DNA of 58,623 bases from an uncultured Eubacteriales bacterium (GTDB lineage Bacteria; Bacillota; Clostridia; Oscillospirales; Acutalibacteraceae): positions 1 to 58,623 of the forward strand of contig CAKSYX010000010.1 of NCBI GenBank assembly GCA_934525065.1, written 5' to 3'. Below the pieces are notes generated by a model, which had not been told where the DNA came from, did not search any database, and saw only the letters and a program-made list of their open reading frames with translations. Shown in pieces: positions 1 through 8,552 of the stretch (position 1 is its first letter; every line of letters begins with the position of its first letter). The position numbers and the translations under genes were made by a program.

Positions 1-72
1 ACTTCTATCAGCAGTGTTCATCATACCAATGATGTGCAGACGCTTTGGAACTGAGAAACTGAGACCGTTATA
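1..72 (-). pseudogene. McrB-like GTPase fragment
   Basis: Reading leftward from base 72, one frame gives YNGLSFSVPK followed by RLHIIGMMNTADRS. The second stretch is the signature that follows Walker B in McrB-type AAA+ GTPases of type IV, methylation-dependent restriction systems. The fragment has no start codon: directly upstream, in another frame, is the end of an HsdR-like reading frame. It also runs off the window edge, so only about 24 codons are visible. The family call rests on this short but distinctive motif. It is either a recombination remnant or the result of an assembly join. Confidence 0.55.
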
Positions 73-907
73 GGCTATCTTCCCACATATAAGACACACT
101 ATATTTGTCTTCAAATGCCGGATTCCCAGCACCTGCAGTAACACCTTCTCCGTTACCCATATTGAATGGAAGAAAGAACGTTGCATCGCCTGCAAGTTTC
201 GTCGTCATATACACTTCTTCCAAATCCATTGCAAAATTCACCAAAGTACCTGCCTTGAACATGAAAAGACGAGTCTTAGGACTACGGTCAGTTCTGAACT
301 GGTAAATCGCATCCTGATAGGACTGACCTGCAACATTACATTTCAGCTCGAATGCAATTATAGCTAATCCATTCAGGAAGATCACAACATCGATACGTTC
401 CTTGTCGCTGGCCCAAACTTCCTCCATTGCAGAGAAAATATTCTGGCCATACTTTCTGGTCAAATCAGGATTGAATGTTGTAGCCGGTTTTGTATACATC
501 AGCTCCAGCTTCTGATTTGAAATCTCAATTCCATGCTTCAACACATCCAGAAGGCTACCACGAGCCTTTGTTGCTTCTGCATTGATAAAGCTGACAATGG
601 TCTCTTCCAAATCGGCTTTATATATTTTTCTCAAGTATTCCATCGTTTCATGCTGTGTATCCTCAAGGAACTTGAAAAGCATCTCTCGGTCAACTGCAAA
701 ATAGCGGTCAAAGTTACTAGCTTTACGAATGACGTAACCATTGTCCTTTTCCAATCTTTCAAGGAGGAATTTCTGATATTCTTTTTCGGAAAGAATTGAT
801 GCATGATGCAGAAGATTCTTGCTGTATGCAGCAGCTCGTTTTGCAACATTTTCTGCATGCTTTTCCGCATCCACGCTCGTAATATCAATTATCGTTTTAT
901 CAACCAT
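68..907 (-). pseudogene. hsdR: Type I restriction subunit R, truncated (N-terminal nuclease domain only)
   Basis: 279 residues matching the N-terminal part of type I restriction endonuclease R subunits, which are normally about 1000 residues. The PD-(D/E)XK nuclease core is visible (RIDVVIF, then AFELK), followed by the conserved region ending YMWED. The SF2 translocase motor that normally follows is missing: the frame stops two codons later and the DNA continues as a McrB-like segment. Without the motor it cannot act as a normal type I restriction enzyme. The start has a good ribosome binding site (GGAGGG), 13 bp after the TIR gene, so hsdS, TIR and hsdR read as one operon. The DNA is AT-richer than the rest of the window. 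Confidence 0.8.
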
Positions 908-920
908 TAATCATCCCTCC

Positions 921-1679
921 TTACTCGCTTTTCAGCCGTTTGATTAGTTGACGTGCAAAAAGCAAAGCAATCTGGTCGCAACTATATTTGGATGAGTCAA
1001 TCGCTTGTATATCTGCTATAGATGGATACTTTTCTTGTAACTGTGAAACCGTAATGTTATGCAAAATTGGCAGAATCAGCTTTTGGCCGTTTCTATTCTG
1101 TCGGTTTAAAAACTCATTCAATTCACGCTCGGTCCATTCTCGATCAAAGAAATTTTCCGAAATAACGATAATTGCAAACTCTGCTTTTTTCGTACCGTTC
1201 AGAATGCGATCCTTCCAATTATCTCCCCACTCCAAAGACTCTTTATCATAGAAAATCTCAATTCCAAGTTTGTTTAATGATTGATATAATTCTTCAATCA
1301 AATCTTCTTTGTCCTTATTAGCATGAGAAATAAAAACATCAAATTCAGGCAAGGTTTTTGCCTGATACTTTGGCACACTAACCATTGAAATTCCGTTCAT
1401 TTTATTTATAAAATCTTGATCCTTGCTGATACTCTCCAAACATCCAACGAGATTTTTGTAAGCATCCAGATTTCTATGAAACAGGATTGTTTTCATGCGG
1501 TTACCTAATGGATGTTCTTTAAGATAATTATTGTAAAAAATTTCTACATCATTGATCCATACTTCACTCGGACGATTATATTCATTTATATCAGTACCGA
1601 TTGCCGCTGCATTAATTGGGCTTTTAATAGAATGAGTTCTTTCTAACAGATTATTAAGTTGTTCTTCAAAAGTAGCCAT
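921..1679 (-). CDS. TIR-domain protein embedded in a type I RM operon
   Basis: 252 residues. Residues about 110-225 form a bacterial TIR domain: FDVFISHANKDKED at the first strand, YDKESLEWGDNW at the BB-loop region, and SENFFDREWTEREL, which holds the conserved glutamate (W-T-x-x-E-L) used by NAD-cleaving TIRs. The first about 105 residues have no motif I recognise and could be a sensor or oligomerisation part. No signal peptide or membrane segment is seen. The start overlaps the hsdS stop by one base (TAATG), so the two are probably translationally coupled. TIR proteins in defence loci commonly deplete NAD after phage sensing; that role is inferred from family and context. Confidence 0.8.
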   Translation of the reverse strand: MATFEEQLNNLLERTHSIKSPINAAAIGTDINEYNRPSEVWINDVEIFYNNYLKEHPLGNRMKTILFHRNLDAYKNLVGCLESISKDQDFINKMNGISMVSVPKYQAKTLPEFDVFISHANKDKEDLIEELYQSLNKLGIEIFYDKESLEWGDNWKDRILNGTKKAEFAIIVISENFFDREWTERELNEFLNRQNRNGQKLILPILHNITVSQLQEKYPSIADIQAIDSSKYSCDQIALLFARQLIKRLKSE

Positions 1680-2281
1680 TAGACAACCTCCTTCTTTCCG
1701 GTTACATACTCAAAGATGAGTGATTTCTTGTAGTCATCGAGCGTTGCAAGCTGTGCTTTTTTATCGGTGATAACAGCATCTGCTTTTGAAAGCGCAGAAT
1801 CAATGTGTTCTACAATAGCATTCTGCTCATCCAGCGGCGGCACAGGATAGAAAAGCTCCGCCAACTTGTTCCACCGCAGGTCACAAGAACGCACACGAAT
1901 ACCAGTAGCCAAAGCAAGAAACACATCACTGTAAGCCATACTGCGAAGATAATACATGATGTACCGCTTGCACTGATCGGTATCCAGCACATTGAGAACC
2001 GGAGAAGCCTTACCTCTCGAATCGGAGATGCCGATAGAACCTGCGAAACCATCCATGCCATGAACGACCAAGTCACCGACATCAATGCCTTGATAACCGA
2101 TTTCTTTGTCAGACATCGTAAAGCCGTCCTCTCGCCGGTTACTTCTCAGAGTGACTTCACCATCACGGAAACAAGTAATTACACCGTCATCCTCACGCAC
2201 TGGCTTCTGCATATAGCGCAGAATGTACTTGCCACGGATAACATCCCAGTGTGCTGGCATACATAAACCAGTTCTGTGCAT
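1679..2281 (-). CDS. hsdS: Type I restriction specificity subunit S, half-length fragment
   Basis: 200 residues, against about 400 for a usual HsdS. It has one target recognition domain, starting at MPAHWDVIRGKYI, and one C-terminal conserved helix (PLDEQNAIVEHIDSALSKAD, then LATLDDYKKSLIFEYVTGK). The usual N-terminal lead-in (an IG-x-IP-x-HW type motif) is cut. The first codons, MHRTGLC, lie inside the upstream membrane-protein frame, so the 5' end is a fusion point near 2260-2270. Half-size HsdS can dimerise in some systems, but no hsdM is present here. It is the first gene of the hsdS-TIR-hsdR run. It may be a pseudogene. Confidence 0.75.
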   Translation of the reverse strand: MHRTGLCMPAHWDVIRGKYILRYMQKPVREDDGVITCFRDGEVTLRSNRREDGFTMSDKEIGYQGIDVGDLVVHGMDGFAGSIGISDSRGKASPVLNVLDTDQCKRYIMYYLRSMAYSDVFLALATGIRVRSCDLRWNKLAELFYPVPPLDEQNAIVEHIDSALSKADAVITDKKAQLATLDDYKKSLIFEYVTGKKEVV

Positions 2282-3131
2282 TGCCTAATGCCTTCTCATA
2301 AGCTTCATAATCCAGACCCGTTTTCTTTGCGAAACCTGCGAGTGTTAGATTTGCTTGTCCAAGAAGCTGGGTGCATTCTTCTTCCAAACTATCAAGCTGC
2401 GCAATCTTCGAAAGACGCAATTCATCATTTTCTAAAATTTCAGTTTGGAAATCAGCAATCTTCTTTACATGAGCCACGAGCGAAAACACTCTACTACGAT
2501 ACTCATTATCCTGAAAATCCTGTATCTGAGAAATACCATCACTGATTTCACCCAGTTCAGCATTTATCTGAGTCATGTAATACTGGCCAACAACCATCGA
2601 TGCTACGCCCATTGCCGCTACAGCAGTATTAGCAACTACCGCAGTCCCTTTTTGTGCTTCTACAGCTACAAGATTGGCATGACCTTTAATCCCATCTGCA
2701 CCATGATAGATACCGCGAACAGCACCTTCCATTGCTTTAGAGTTTGTCAGTTTGGCCCCTGCCGGGATAACCGCACGATATAACACTTCACCATTTGCTG
2801 CTCGAACAGCTTGTGCAGCATTATTGACTGCATTACCGGCCTGAGCTAATCCCGGAACCAGATTATTAACATGAGCCAGAACTTTGCTATCTGTAATTTC
2901 TACCAGCTTAGTTTCATCATCTATAGCTTCGGCTGGAAGCATCTCCATCTGAATAATGAGTTCATTTTCCTGATGAATCTCAGCAAGCTCATCTTTCCCA
3001 TTGGTGACTGTTGATGGCGCTGATACCAAATCGCCTGATGGAATATCTTCACACTTCGTAAATTTTGTATAAATGATAATGCCTGCTGTTATTGCTACAG
3101 CTATGACAATACCTATTCCTATGTATTCCAT
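2193..3131 (-). CDS. Membrane-anchored protein of unknown function, C-terminus disrupted
   Basis: 312 residues as read. Residues 4-22 form an N-terminal membrane anchor (IGIGIVIAVAITAGIIIY). An Ala/Asn-rich central part (residues about 95-130) and a second hydrophobic segment near residues 175-195 (VVANTAVAAMGVASMVVG) follow. A long helical, probably coiled-coil region runs from about 195 to 285. Translation is plausible up to QNWFMY; the last about 20 residues come from hsdS DNA read in another frame, so the natural C-terminus is lost. I do not recognise the family. Its position beside restriction and TIR genes suggests a defence-island or cell-surface accessory role, which is only a guess. 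Confidence 0.6.
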   Translation of the reverse strand: MEYIGIGIVIAVAITAGIIIYTKFTKCEDIPSGDLVSAPSTVTNGKDELAEIHQENELIIQMEMLPAEAIDDETKLVEITDSKVLAHVNNLVPGLAQAGNAVNNAAQAVRAANGEVLYRAVIPAGAKLTNSKAMEGAVRGIYHGADGIKGHANLVAVEAQKGTAVVANTAVAAMGVASMVVGQYYMTQINAELGEISDGISQIQDFQDNEYRSRVFSLVAHVKKIADFQTEILENDELRLSKIAQLDSLEEECTQLLGQANLTLAGFAKKTGLDYEAYEKALGNAQNWFMYASTLGCYPWQVHSALYAEASA

Positions 3132-3193
3132 TTATTTTGACCCTCCTATTGTTTCTATAATAGGCTTTGTAATTTTCGCGAATATCAAAGATT

Positions 3194-4414
3194 CTAATAC
3201 CAATCCATATTTGCCATCATTTCGGATTCGTATTCTGCCTTCATCTCACTTTCATAATCTGCAATTGCATCAAGCATAGAATCGCACCCTTCAAGAAAGT
3301 TTATTATTGCTTTTAGATACATATACACATTACTCAAATCCATTTTTTTGTTATCAATTCGATACTCCAAACTGTATGATGTAGGATATCGGAAATTATC
3401 TCCGTTTTTATCTAATGAATTTATTTCATCGAGTAGCTTCTCAACGATATCTACAATTGCCAAATCTTCACCAGAATCATTCGCATATTTAACAATTACC
3501 GGTTTTACATTTTTCCATAAATCTTTTTTTATATAATGGCTTTTTCGTTTCGAGTTGAATACTTTTAACGGTACACCATCCTCTACCCTACTATAAAATA
3601 ATCTCTTCAAACATAACTCTATAGTATTTCGGAACATAAAAATAAGCGGATATAATTTAACTTTGTTTGATATCTGATGATTTTTATAGATATAATCAAT
3701 CACTTCGGTATATCCAGTGACCTTGACGTGGAAGCCTTCATCTGAAATTCTTTGCCACAAATAGCAATTTCCAAATCCGTGTGAAGCAAAAACAAAGAAT
3801 TCAGGTTTTAAGTTGTGGTCAAATTCATCCTCTTCAGAAACAATTCCGTTCTCAATGCATTTCTTTACTAACGCAAATGCTTGTAACAAATTATTGGCAA
3901 CATCCACATTGTCCAAAAACTTATCTCTGTATTTTGAAAGAAAGTCATCTTCAAATGGAAATCTGAACATATCCGATTTTTTATCGACTTCCTCCAACGA
4001 ATCTAAATAAGTGGTCAACCATTCTGTCTCTTCATTAGTCAAAAAGCTTTCTCTACCTGTATCTATGTATTTTTTTAACAACATAGATACATCATGACAG
4101 CAGTCTTCGAAAGAATCTTGAATATCTCTCTTTCGAGGTAATACTCGACATAGTAAAGATTTCAAGCCAAGTTCAAGACTATGACGTAACAAAAATATAC
4201 CTGTTAGAAACCACATATCCGATTTAACGTTATCGTGCCCACTTTCAATCACATCTGCAAATGTTTTATATCCACACTCATAGAAATGGTATGAGAGCGC
4301 CTTATAATCTTCAAAACAATTTCTACTCCACTTAATAATTACGGATGTCTCTTCATTATTGATTTTCCAAAAATCCATATCCGCTGAAGGCCAAATCCAT
4401 ACAGAATCCCCCAT
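3194..4414 (-). CDS. Uncharacterised protein with two HEPN-like motifs
   Basis: 406 residues. The start at 4414 is preferred because an AGGAGG site lies 7 bases before it; an in-frame ATG at 4432 lies upstream of that site. The protein has two similar parts. Near residues 70-115 is LLRHSLELGLKSLL followed by a conserved His (CCHDVSMLL). Near residues 265-310 is FMFRNTIELCLKRLF followed by SHYIKKDLW. The pattern of Arg-polar-x-x-Glu-Leu in one helix and His in the next resembles HEPN-type helical domains, often RNases or toxin-like abortive-infection proteins. No signal peptide is seen. The family is not recognised; the HEPN link is inferred from the motif only. The coding DNA is strongly AT-rich. 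Confidence 0.6.
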   Translation of the reverse strand: MGDSVWIWPSADMDFWKINNEETSVIIKWSRNCFEDYKALSYHFYECGYKTFADVIESGHDNVKSDMWFLTGIFLLRHSLELGLKSLLCRVLPRKRDIQDSFEDCCHDVSMLLKKYIDTGRESFLTNEETEWLTTYLDSLEEVDKKSDMFRFPFEDDFLSKYRDKFLDNVDVANNLLQAFALVKKCIENGIVSEEDEFDHNLKPEFFVFASHGFGNCYLWQRISDEGFHVKVTGYTEVIDYIYKNHQISNKVKLYPLIFMFRNTIELCLKRLFYSRVEDGVPLKVFNSKRKSHYIKKDLWKNVKPVIVKYANDSGEDLAIVDIVEKLLDEINSLDKNGDNFRYPTSYSLEYRIDNKKMDLSNVYMYLKAIINFLEGCDSMLDAIADYESEMKAEYESEMMANMDWY

Positions 4415-4725
4415 TGGTGTACCTCCTTCCATAACATCTAATCCACTGCCTGCTATATTGCCAACAGTCGAGTTGCCGGATTAGACAACATCTAAATCAC
4501 TCACTCAAATTGAGTTTGCACCCTAGATAACATCTATCCTAGTGCCACAACCTCTGACATCTAATCCACAGCCTAAACCCTACCGCTATTCTCCGGCCAC
4601 TAAATTTTTCTCCAATCATACTGAAAAGTAGATATGTTTCCATATAATAAAGCCGAGCTTTCCGCAAGGCTTCCCTGATGATACTAACCTCGCAAAAAGC
4701 CCGGAAATACGCCACTTTTCAGCTC
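4415..4725. other. Intergenic boundary between accessory block and core genes
   Basis: No gene is seen. 4433-4573 contains four copies of the core ACATCTA. Two of them are longer near-identical units, AACATCTAATCCACTGCC at 4433 and GACATCTAATCCACAGCC at 4556, related to repeats elsewhere in the window. A separated inverted repeat, CTGAAAAGT at 4621 and ACTTTTCAG at 4714, brackets the last part. Base composition changes from AT-rich on the left to near-balanced on the right. There is no tRNA, integrase or clear attachment site. Confidence 0.6.
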
Positions 4726-6111
4726 TTATTTATCTTTCCTTGACAGCAAACATACCGTCTCCACATGCACCGTTCGCGGGAACATATCCACCGGGGTAAT
4801 TGCGCTCGTTTCATAGCCGAGCTCGCTGAAAACCGCACAGTCTCTTGCAAGCGTTGCGCTGTCGCAGGAAACATAGACAATGCGCTTCGGGTTCATTTTT
4901 ACCGCCGCCTCAATAACATCACGGCTGCAGCCCTTCCTCGGCGGGTCAAGAACAATTACATCGATTTTTGTTCCGCTTTCGCTCAGCCGCTTTGCCGCGC
5001 CGGACGCATCATCACAGAAAAACTCGGCGTTCTCAATTCCGTTAAGTTTTGCGTTTTCCTTTGCGTTTTCAATGGCCTGCGGTATGATTTCAACGCCGAT
5101 TACCTTCTTTGCGTTTTTTGCCATTGAGAGCCCTATCGTACCCGTTCCGCAGTAGAGGTCAAGAAGAACTTCGTTTCCGGCAAGTCCGGCGTATTCGGCC
5201 GCTTTTTTGTAAAGTATCTCCGCTCCTTCAGGGTTGACCTGGAAGAATGAAAGCGGCGAAATACGAAAGCGCAGTGAGCACAGCTCGTCCTCAATATAAG
5301 GCGCGCCCCAGAGAGTGATACACTCCTGAGAGAGGATCACATTTGTGTCGGCCTGATTCACGTTGAGCACGATGCTCCTGATATTCTTGTTTTCATTGAG
5401 CAACGCTTCAACAAGCTGTTCCTGCTTCGGAACAAGGCGGCTTGTCATAACAAGGCAGACCATGACCTGCCCGGTTTTAAAGCCCTTCCTGATGTAAATA
5501 TGGCGCAGCACACCGCGCTTTTTCTCTTCGTCGTAAACCGTAACCCCCGCAAGAGCGGCCCAGCGTTCAACAACACGCAGCAGTCCCTCAAATTCAGCCG
5601 GCTGCAAAAGGCAGTCGCGGCAGTCAACAACGCGGTGGCTCTTTTTGGCGTAAAAGCCGATGAGCGTTTTTCCCTGAGAAGTGAGCGCAACCGGATATTG
5701 AGCCTTGTTGCGGTACCTTTCGGTGTGCTTTGAGTGGAGTATCTCTCCTACCGGTGTATTGATGGAGCCGATGCGCTCAAACGCATCAACAACCCTTTGC
5801 CGCTTTTCACTCAGCTCTTCTTCGTAGCTTATGTGCCTGTATGAACAGCCGCCGCAGGAACCAAACGCGCCGCAGTCGCATGGAATGCGATGCTTCGAGG
5901 GCTTGAGTACCTTTTTGATTATTCCGACAGCGTAGCTGCTTTTGACAAGGATAATGTGCGCAAGAATTATATCCCCCGGTGCAGCTCCCTCAACAAAAAC
6001 CGCCATTGAATCAAAACGGCCGACCCCGCTTCCCTGCGAGGTCAGTGCCGTTATTTCAAGTCTTATTTCGTCGTTCTTTTTGAGAACGGCATTTTTTTGT
6101 TTTCTGCTCAT
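4726..6111 (-). CDS. rlmD: 23S rRNA (uracil-5-)-methyltransferase, RumA/RlmD family
   Basis: 461 residues, normal for the family. An N-terminal TRAM-type RNA-binding domain (residues about 10-65) is followed by a cysteine cluster (CDCGAFGSCGGC) that can hold a 4Fe-4S centre. The SAM-dependent methyltransferase domain has DLYCGTGTIGLSMAK (SAM binding), VLDPPRKGC (motif IV) and YVSCDSATLARD, which carries the catalytic cysteine. The enzyme makes 5-methyluridine in 23S rRNA using SAM. Whether it modifies one or two positions (RlmD or RlmCD type) cannot be read from the sequence. It starts 3 bp after the LCP gene, so it is the last gene of that run. Confidence 0.9.
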   Translation of the reverse strand: MSRKQKNAVLKKNDEIRLEITALTSQGSGVGRFDSMAVFVEGAAPGDIILAHIILVKSSYAVGIIKKVLKPSKHRIPCDCGAFGSCGGCSYRHISYEEELSEKRQRVVDAFERIGSINTPVGEILHSKHTERYRNKAQYPVALTSQGKTLIGFYAKKSHRVVDCRDCLLQPAEFEGLLRVVERWAALAGVTVYDEEKKRGVLRHIYIRKGFKTGQVMVCLVMTSRLVPKQEQLVEALLNENKNIRSIVLNVNQADTNVILSQECITLWGAPYIEDELCSLRFRISPLSFFQVNPEGAEILYKKAAEYAGLAGNEVLLDLYCGTGTIGLSMAKNAKKVIGVEIIPQAIENAKENAKLNGIENAEFFCDDASGAAKRLSESGTKIDVIVLDPPRKGCSRDVIEAAVKMNPKRIVYVSCDSATLARDCAVFSELGYETSAITPVDMFPRTVHVETVCLLSRKDK

Positions 6112-6114
6112 ATC

Positions 6115-7197
6115 TTATTCCTCATAAAGCGGTATTACGCCCTCGTAGATAAGCTCATGAATATAGTCAACCTCATGCGCCCAGTTCATTATTATGACCT
6201 CAAAGCCGTCGCGAAGAACAAGCTGATATGGCTTTGCCGGAACAAGATACTGACTGATGTCCCATTTAAGATAGTTCAAAGCAGAGGCAAGCTGATACAC
6301 GATTTCTGCCCTCGTTAGGTCTGTTGTGACCAGCGGAAGAACCTGATTCAAGAGGCTTATTGCCTGAGCCGCCGTGATATTTTTGCATTTATCTGCGATT
6401 GAAAGGAGAACTTTTCTCTGTCTTCCGGTTCTGTCGCGGTCGGTATCTATTTTTCTCAGTCTTGCATATTTAAGCGCAAGGTCTCCGTCAAGCGTATAGG
6501 TTCCGGCTCCTGAAAAGCCGCTGTTATACTGCTTCATTGCCTTTGATTCGGCCTTTGTCAGCGTGATGTCCACTCCGCCGAAGGCATCGATTATCTTTTT
6601 GAAGGACTCAAAGTTGCAGCTTATATAATTATCAATCTTAATTTTATAATTCTGCTCAATTGATTGAATTGCGAGCGGTGCACCGCCATAGCCGTGCGCG
6701 TGGCTGAGCCTTGTGTTCGGATAGCCGGGAATTGCGGCGTAAGCTGTTCTTGAAAGAGAGATCAGCTTGACCTTGTTCACCGCCTTGTTAATTGAAACGA
6801 TTATCATTGAGTCCGAGCGGCCGTACGGAAAGCGTTTGCTGCCGTTGTCGATTCCGAGCAGTGCAATATTCATGACCTGCTCACTATACCACTTTTTGCT
6901 GTCGTCAAGGTTCGCACGGATATCATCGTCGGCGTCTTTCAAAACGTCCTTGTTTTTCTTTGAAATTTTTCCTATGCTGTCAATTTCGTGGTCATCGTCA
7001 TCAGCATTCGTTGTGCCTTCTTCGGCTGGCGCGGTTGAAATTGTCGGAGCCGTTTGCGGCGGCGTTCCGTCATAGGTAATATTGATTTTATTCAAAAAGT
7101 AAAGTATTGTGCCGGTAGTTGAAAGCAGAATAACAAGAATAACCGAAACAATAACGGTAAGTATTTTATGCTTTGATATAAAGTTCTTAAACGCCAT
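6115..7197 (-). CDS. LytR-CpsA-Psr (LCP) family protein
   Basis: 360 residues. A membrane segment at residues about 13-33 anchors an extracytoplasmic LCP domain. Typical LCP features are NIALLGIDNG, YGRSDSMIIVSIN, LSRTAYAAIPG and YARLRKIDTDRDRTGRQRKVL, the Arg/Asp-rich segment that binds the polyprenyl pyrophosphate. LCP enzymes move undecaprenyl-linked glycopolymers such as teichoic acids or capsule onto peptidoglycan. An Asp/Glu-rich linker sits between anchor and domain. It lies 54 bp after a histidine kinase gene and directly before rlmD; the two-component pair may tune cell-wall assembly, which is inferred from position. Confidence 0.88.
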   Translation of the reverse strand: MAFKNFISKHKILTVIVSVILVILLSTTGTILYFLNKINITYDGTPPQTAPTISTAPAEEGTTNADDDDHEIDSIGKISKKNKDVLKDADDDIRANLDDSKKWYSEQVMNIALLGIDNGSKRFPYGRSDSMIIVSINKAVNKVKLISLSRTAYAAIPGYPNTRLSHAHGYGGAPLAIQSIEQNYKIKIDNYISCNFESFKKIIDAFGGVDITLTKAESKAMKQYNSGFSGAGTYTLDGDLALKYARLRKIDTDRDRTGRQRKVLLSIADKCKNITAAQAISLLNQVLPLVTTDLTRAEIVYQLASALNYLKWDISQYLVPAKPYQLVLRDGFEVIIMNWAHEVDYIHELIYEGVIPLYEE

Positions 7198-7251
7198 TAT
7201 TTTTCCTCAATTCATTTTGCCGGAAGACGCCGGAACGCTGCTTCTTCCGTT

Positions 7252-8535
7252 TTATTTAACCTTTTGAAGCTCGATGCAGACCTCAAGACCGCCGAGGGTG
7301 CTGTGCCTTGCATAAATGCTTCCGCCGTGGCTTTCAACAATCTCGCGGCAAATTGCAAGTCCGAGACCGGCAACCTTTCTGCCCTCGTCTGATGTATAAA
7401 GCGGTTCAAAAATAATTTCAAGCTTCTCGTCCTCAACGCCATCGCCGCTGTCCGCAATATTGCAATACACATTTTCTCTGTCGCAGGAGATTTCAACAAC
7501 GATTTTCTTTTCCTTGTCGTGCATATGCTTGACGCTGTTGCCAATGATGTTGCCGACAACGCGGCGCATTTTCATAATGTCTATCATGACAGAAGCCTTC
7601 GGTGCATTGTTGACGACCGAAAAGTCCACCCCGGACATTTCAAGCTCCGCGCCGTATTCGCTTTCGAGTGCACTGACAATTTCAGGGGTAGTGACCTTCT
7701 CCGTGCAGACCTGCTTTGTCATATTATAGCCGAGATACTCGTCAAATTCATCAACAAGCTCCTGAATTTCAAGCGCCTTTTCATAGACGGTGTTGAGATA
7801 TTCAAGTCTGCGTTTTTCGCTGATGTTTCCGCTTTTAATGCGCTCGGCGTAACCGAGGATGGAGGTCAGCGGAGTTTTGATGTCATGCGAGATCGAGGCA
7901 ATTATCCTCTGTTGATTTTTCTGCTGATGCTCAAGGTTATGGGTCAGCGAAACAAACCGGTCATACACCTTGCCGATGTAGCCGCGGAACCGATGCTTTG
8001 AAAGGGGCTTTCCCCTTTCATACTCCTCAATCAACTGATAGAACGTCCGATATGGTCTCAGCATCATTGTGTAGATTACAAAAATGAGCAATGACAACGC
8101 GGAAAGCCCAATGAGAAACTCAATAAAAACGAACTTCACAAGTTCCTTGCTGTCGGCTGTATAATCGCGCAGAAAATATACCGAAGAAACCACCATATAC
8201 GCCCGGTTTTGATATTCAAAGGCTGTCCTGACCTTAACGTCAAGTGCGGTCCAGTCGCGGTTCTTGGTTCTGGTGATAATATTGTTTGAGCCGTCCTCAA
8301 TAACTATGACTATATCGCGGTACTGCTCGATTATATCTGACCATTCTCCCGTGCTTTTGGTGTTTTCAAGCTTTTCGATTATTTCATTGTTATACCGTTG
8401 AAGGCTGGCCTTGTCGTTATACGCCGAGTTGGTGACTGCGGTGGTTACCGATGCGTTATATGAATATGCAAAAGCGACTATCACCGCAAGGAACAGGAGT
8501 ATTACAACAATATTCGCCTTTCTGTCCTTTGACAT
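7252..8535 (-). CDS. Membrane sensor histidine kinase
   Basis: 427 residues. Membrane helices at residues about 10-27 and 135-160 flank an extracellular sensor part of about 100 residues. The cytoplasmic part has a HisKA helix with the phospho-accepting His in SISHDIKTPLTSILGYAE. The ATPase domain has an N box with VVGNIIGNSVKH, a D-x-G box (IADSGDGV) and GLGLAICREIVESHGG. It phosphorylates the response regulator encoded 17 bp upstream. The signal is unknown; the neighbouring LCP gene makes envelope stress a reasonable guess. Confidence 0.92.
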   Translation of the reverse strand: MSKDRKANIVVILLFLAVIVAFAYSYNASVTTAVTNSAYNDKASLQRYNNEIIEKLENTKSTGEWSDIIEQYRDIVIVIEDGSNNIITRTKNRDWTALDVKVRTAFEYQNRAYMVVSSVYFLRDYTADSKELVKFVFIEFLIGLSALSLLIFVIYTMMLRPYRTFYQLIEEYERGKPLSKHRFRGYIGKVYDRFVSLTHNLEHQQKNQQRIIASISHDIKTPLTSILGYAERIKSGNISEKRRLEYLNTVYEKALEIQELVDEFDEYLGYNMTKQVCTEKVTTPEIVSALESEYGAELEMSGVDFSVVNNAPKASVMIDIMKMRRVVGNIIGNSVKHMHDKEKKIVVEISCDRENVYCNIADSGDGVEDEKLEIIFEPLYTSDEGRKVAGLGLAICREIVESHGGSIYARHSTLGGLEVCIELQKVK

Positions 8536-8552
8536 TCCCGTTTTCCCCTTTA

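Noticed and set aside
68..2281. A complete type I restriction-modification system
   Set aside because: No hsdM, HsdS is half-length and HsdR lacks its motor, so it cannot work as a standard system from this DNA.
4621..4722. Transposon ends (CTGAAAAGT / ACTTTTCAG inverted repeat)
   Set aside because: Only 9 bp, no transposase inside the 100 bp, no target duplication; probably chance or a weak RNA structure.
7519..8001. 160-codon open frame on the plus strand
   Set aside because: It lies fully inside the histidine kinase gene on the other strand, has no ribosome binding site and no protein-like motif; a shadow of a GC-balanced gene.
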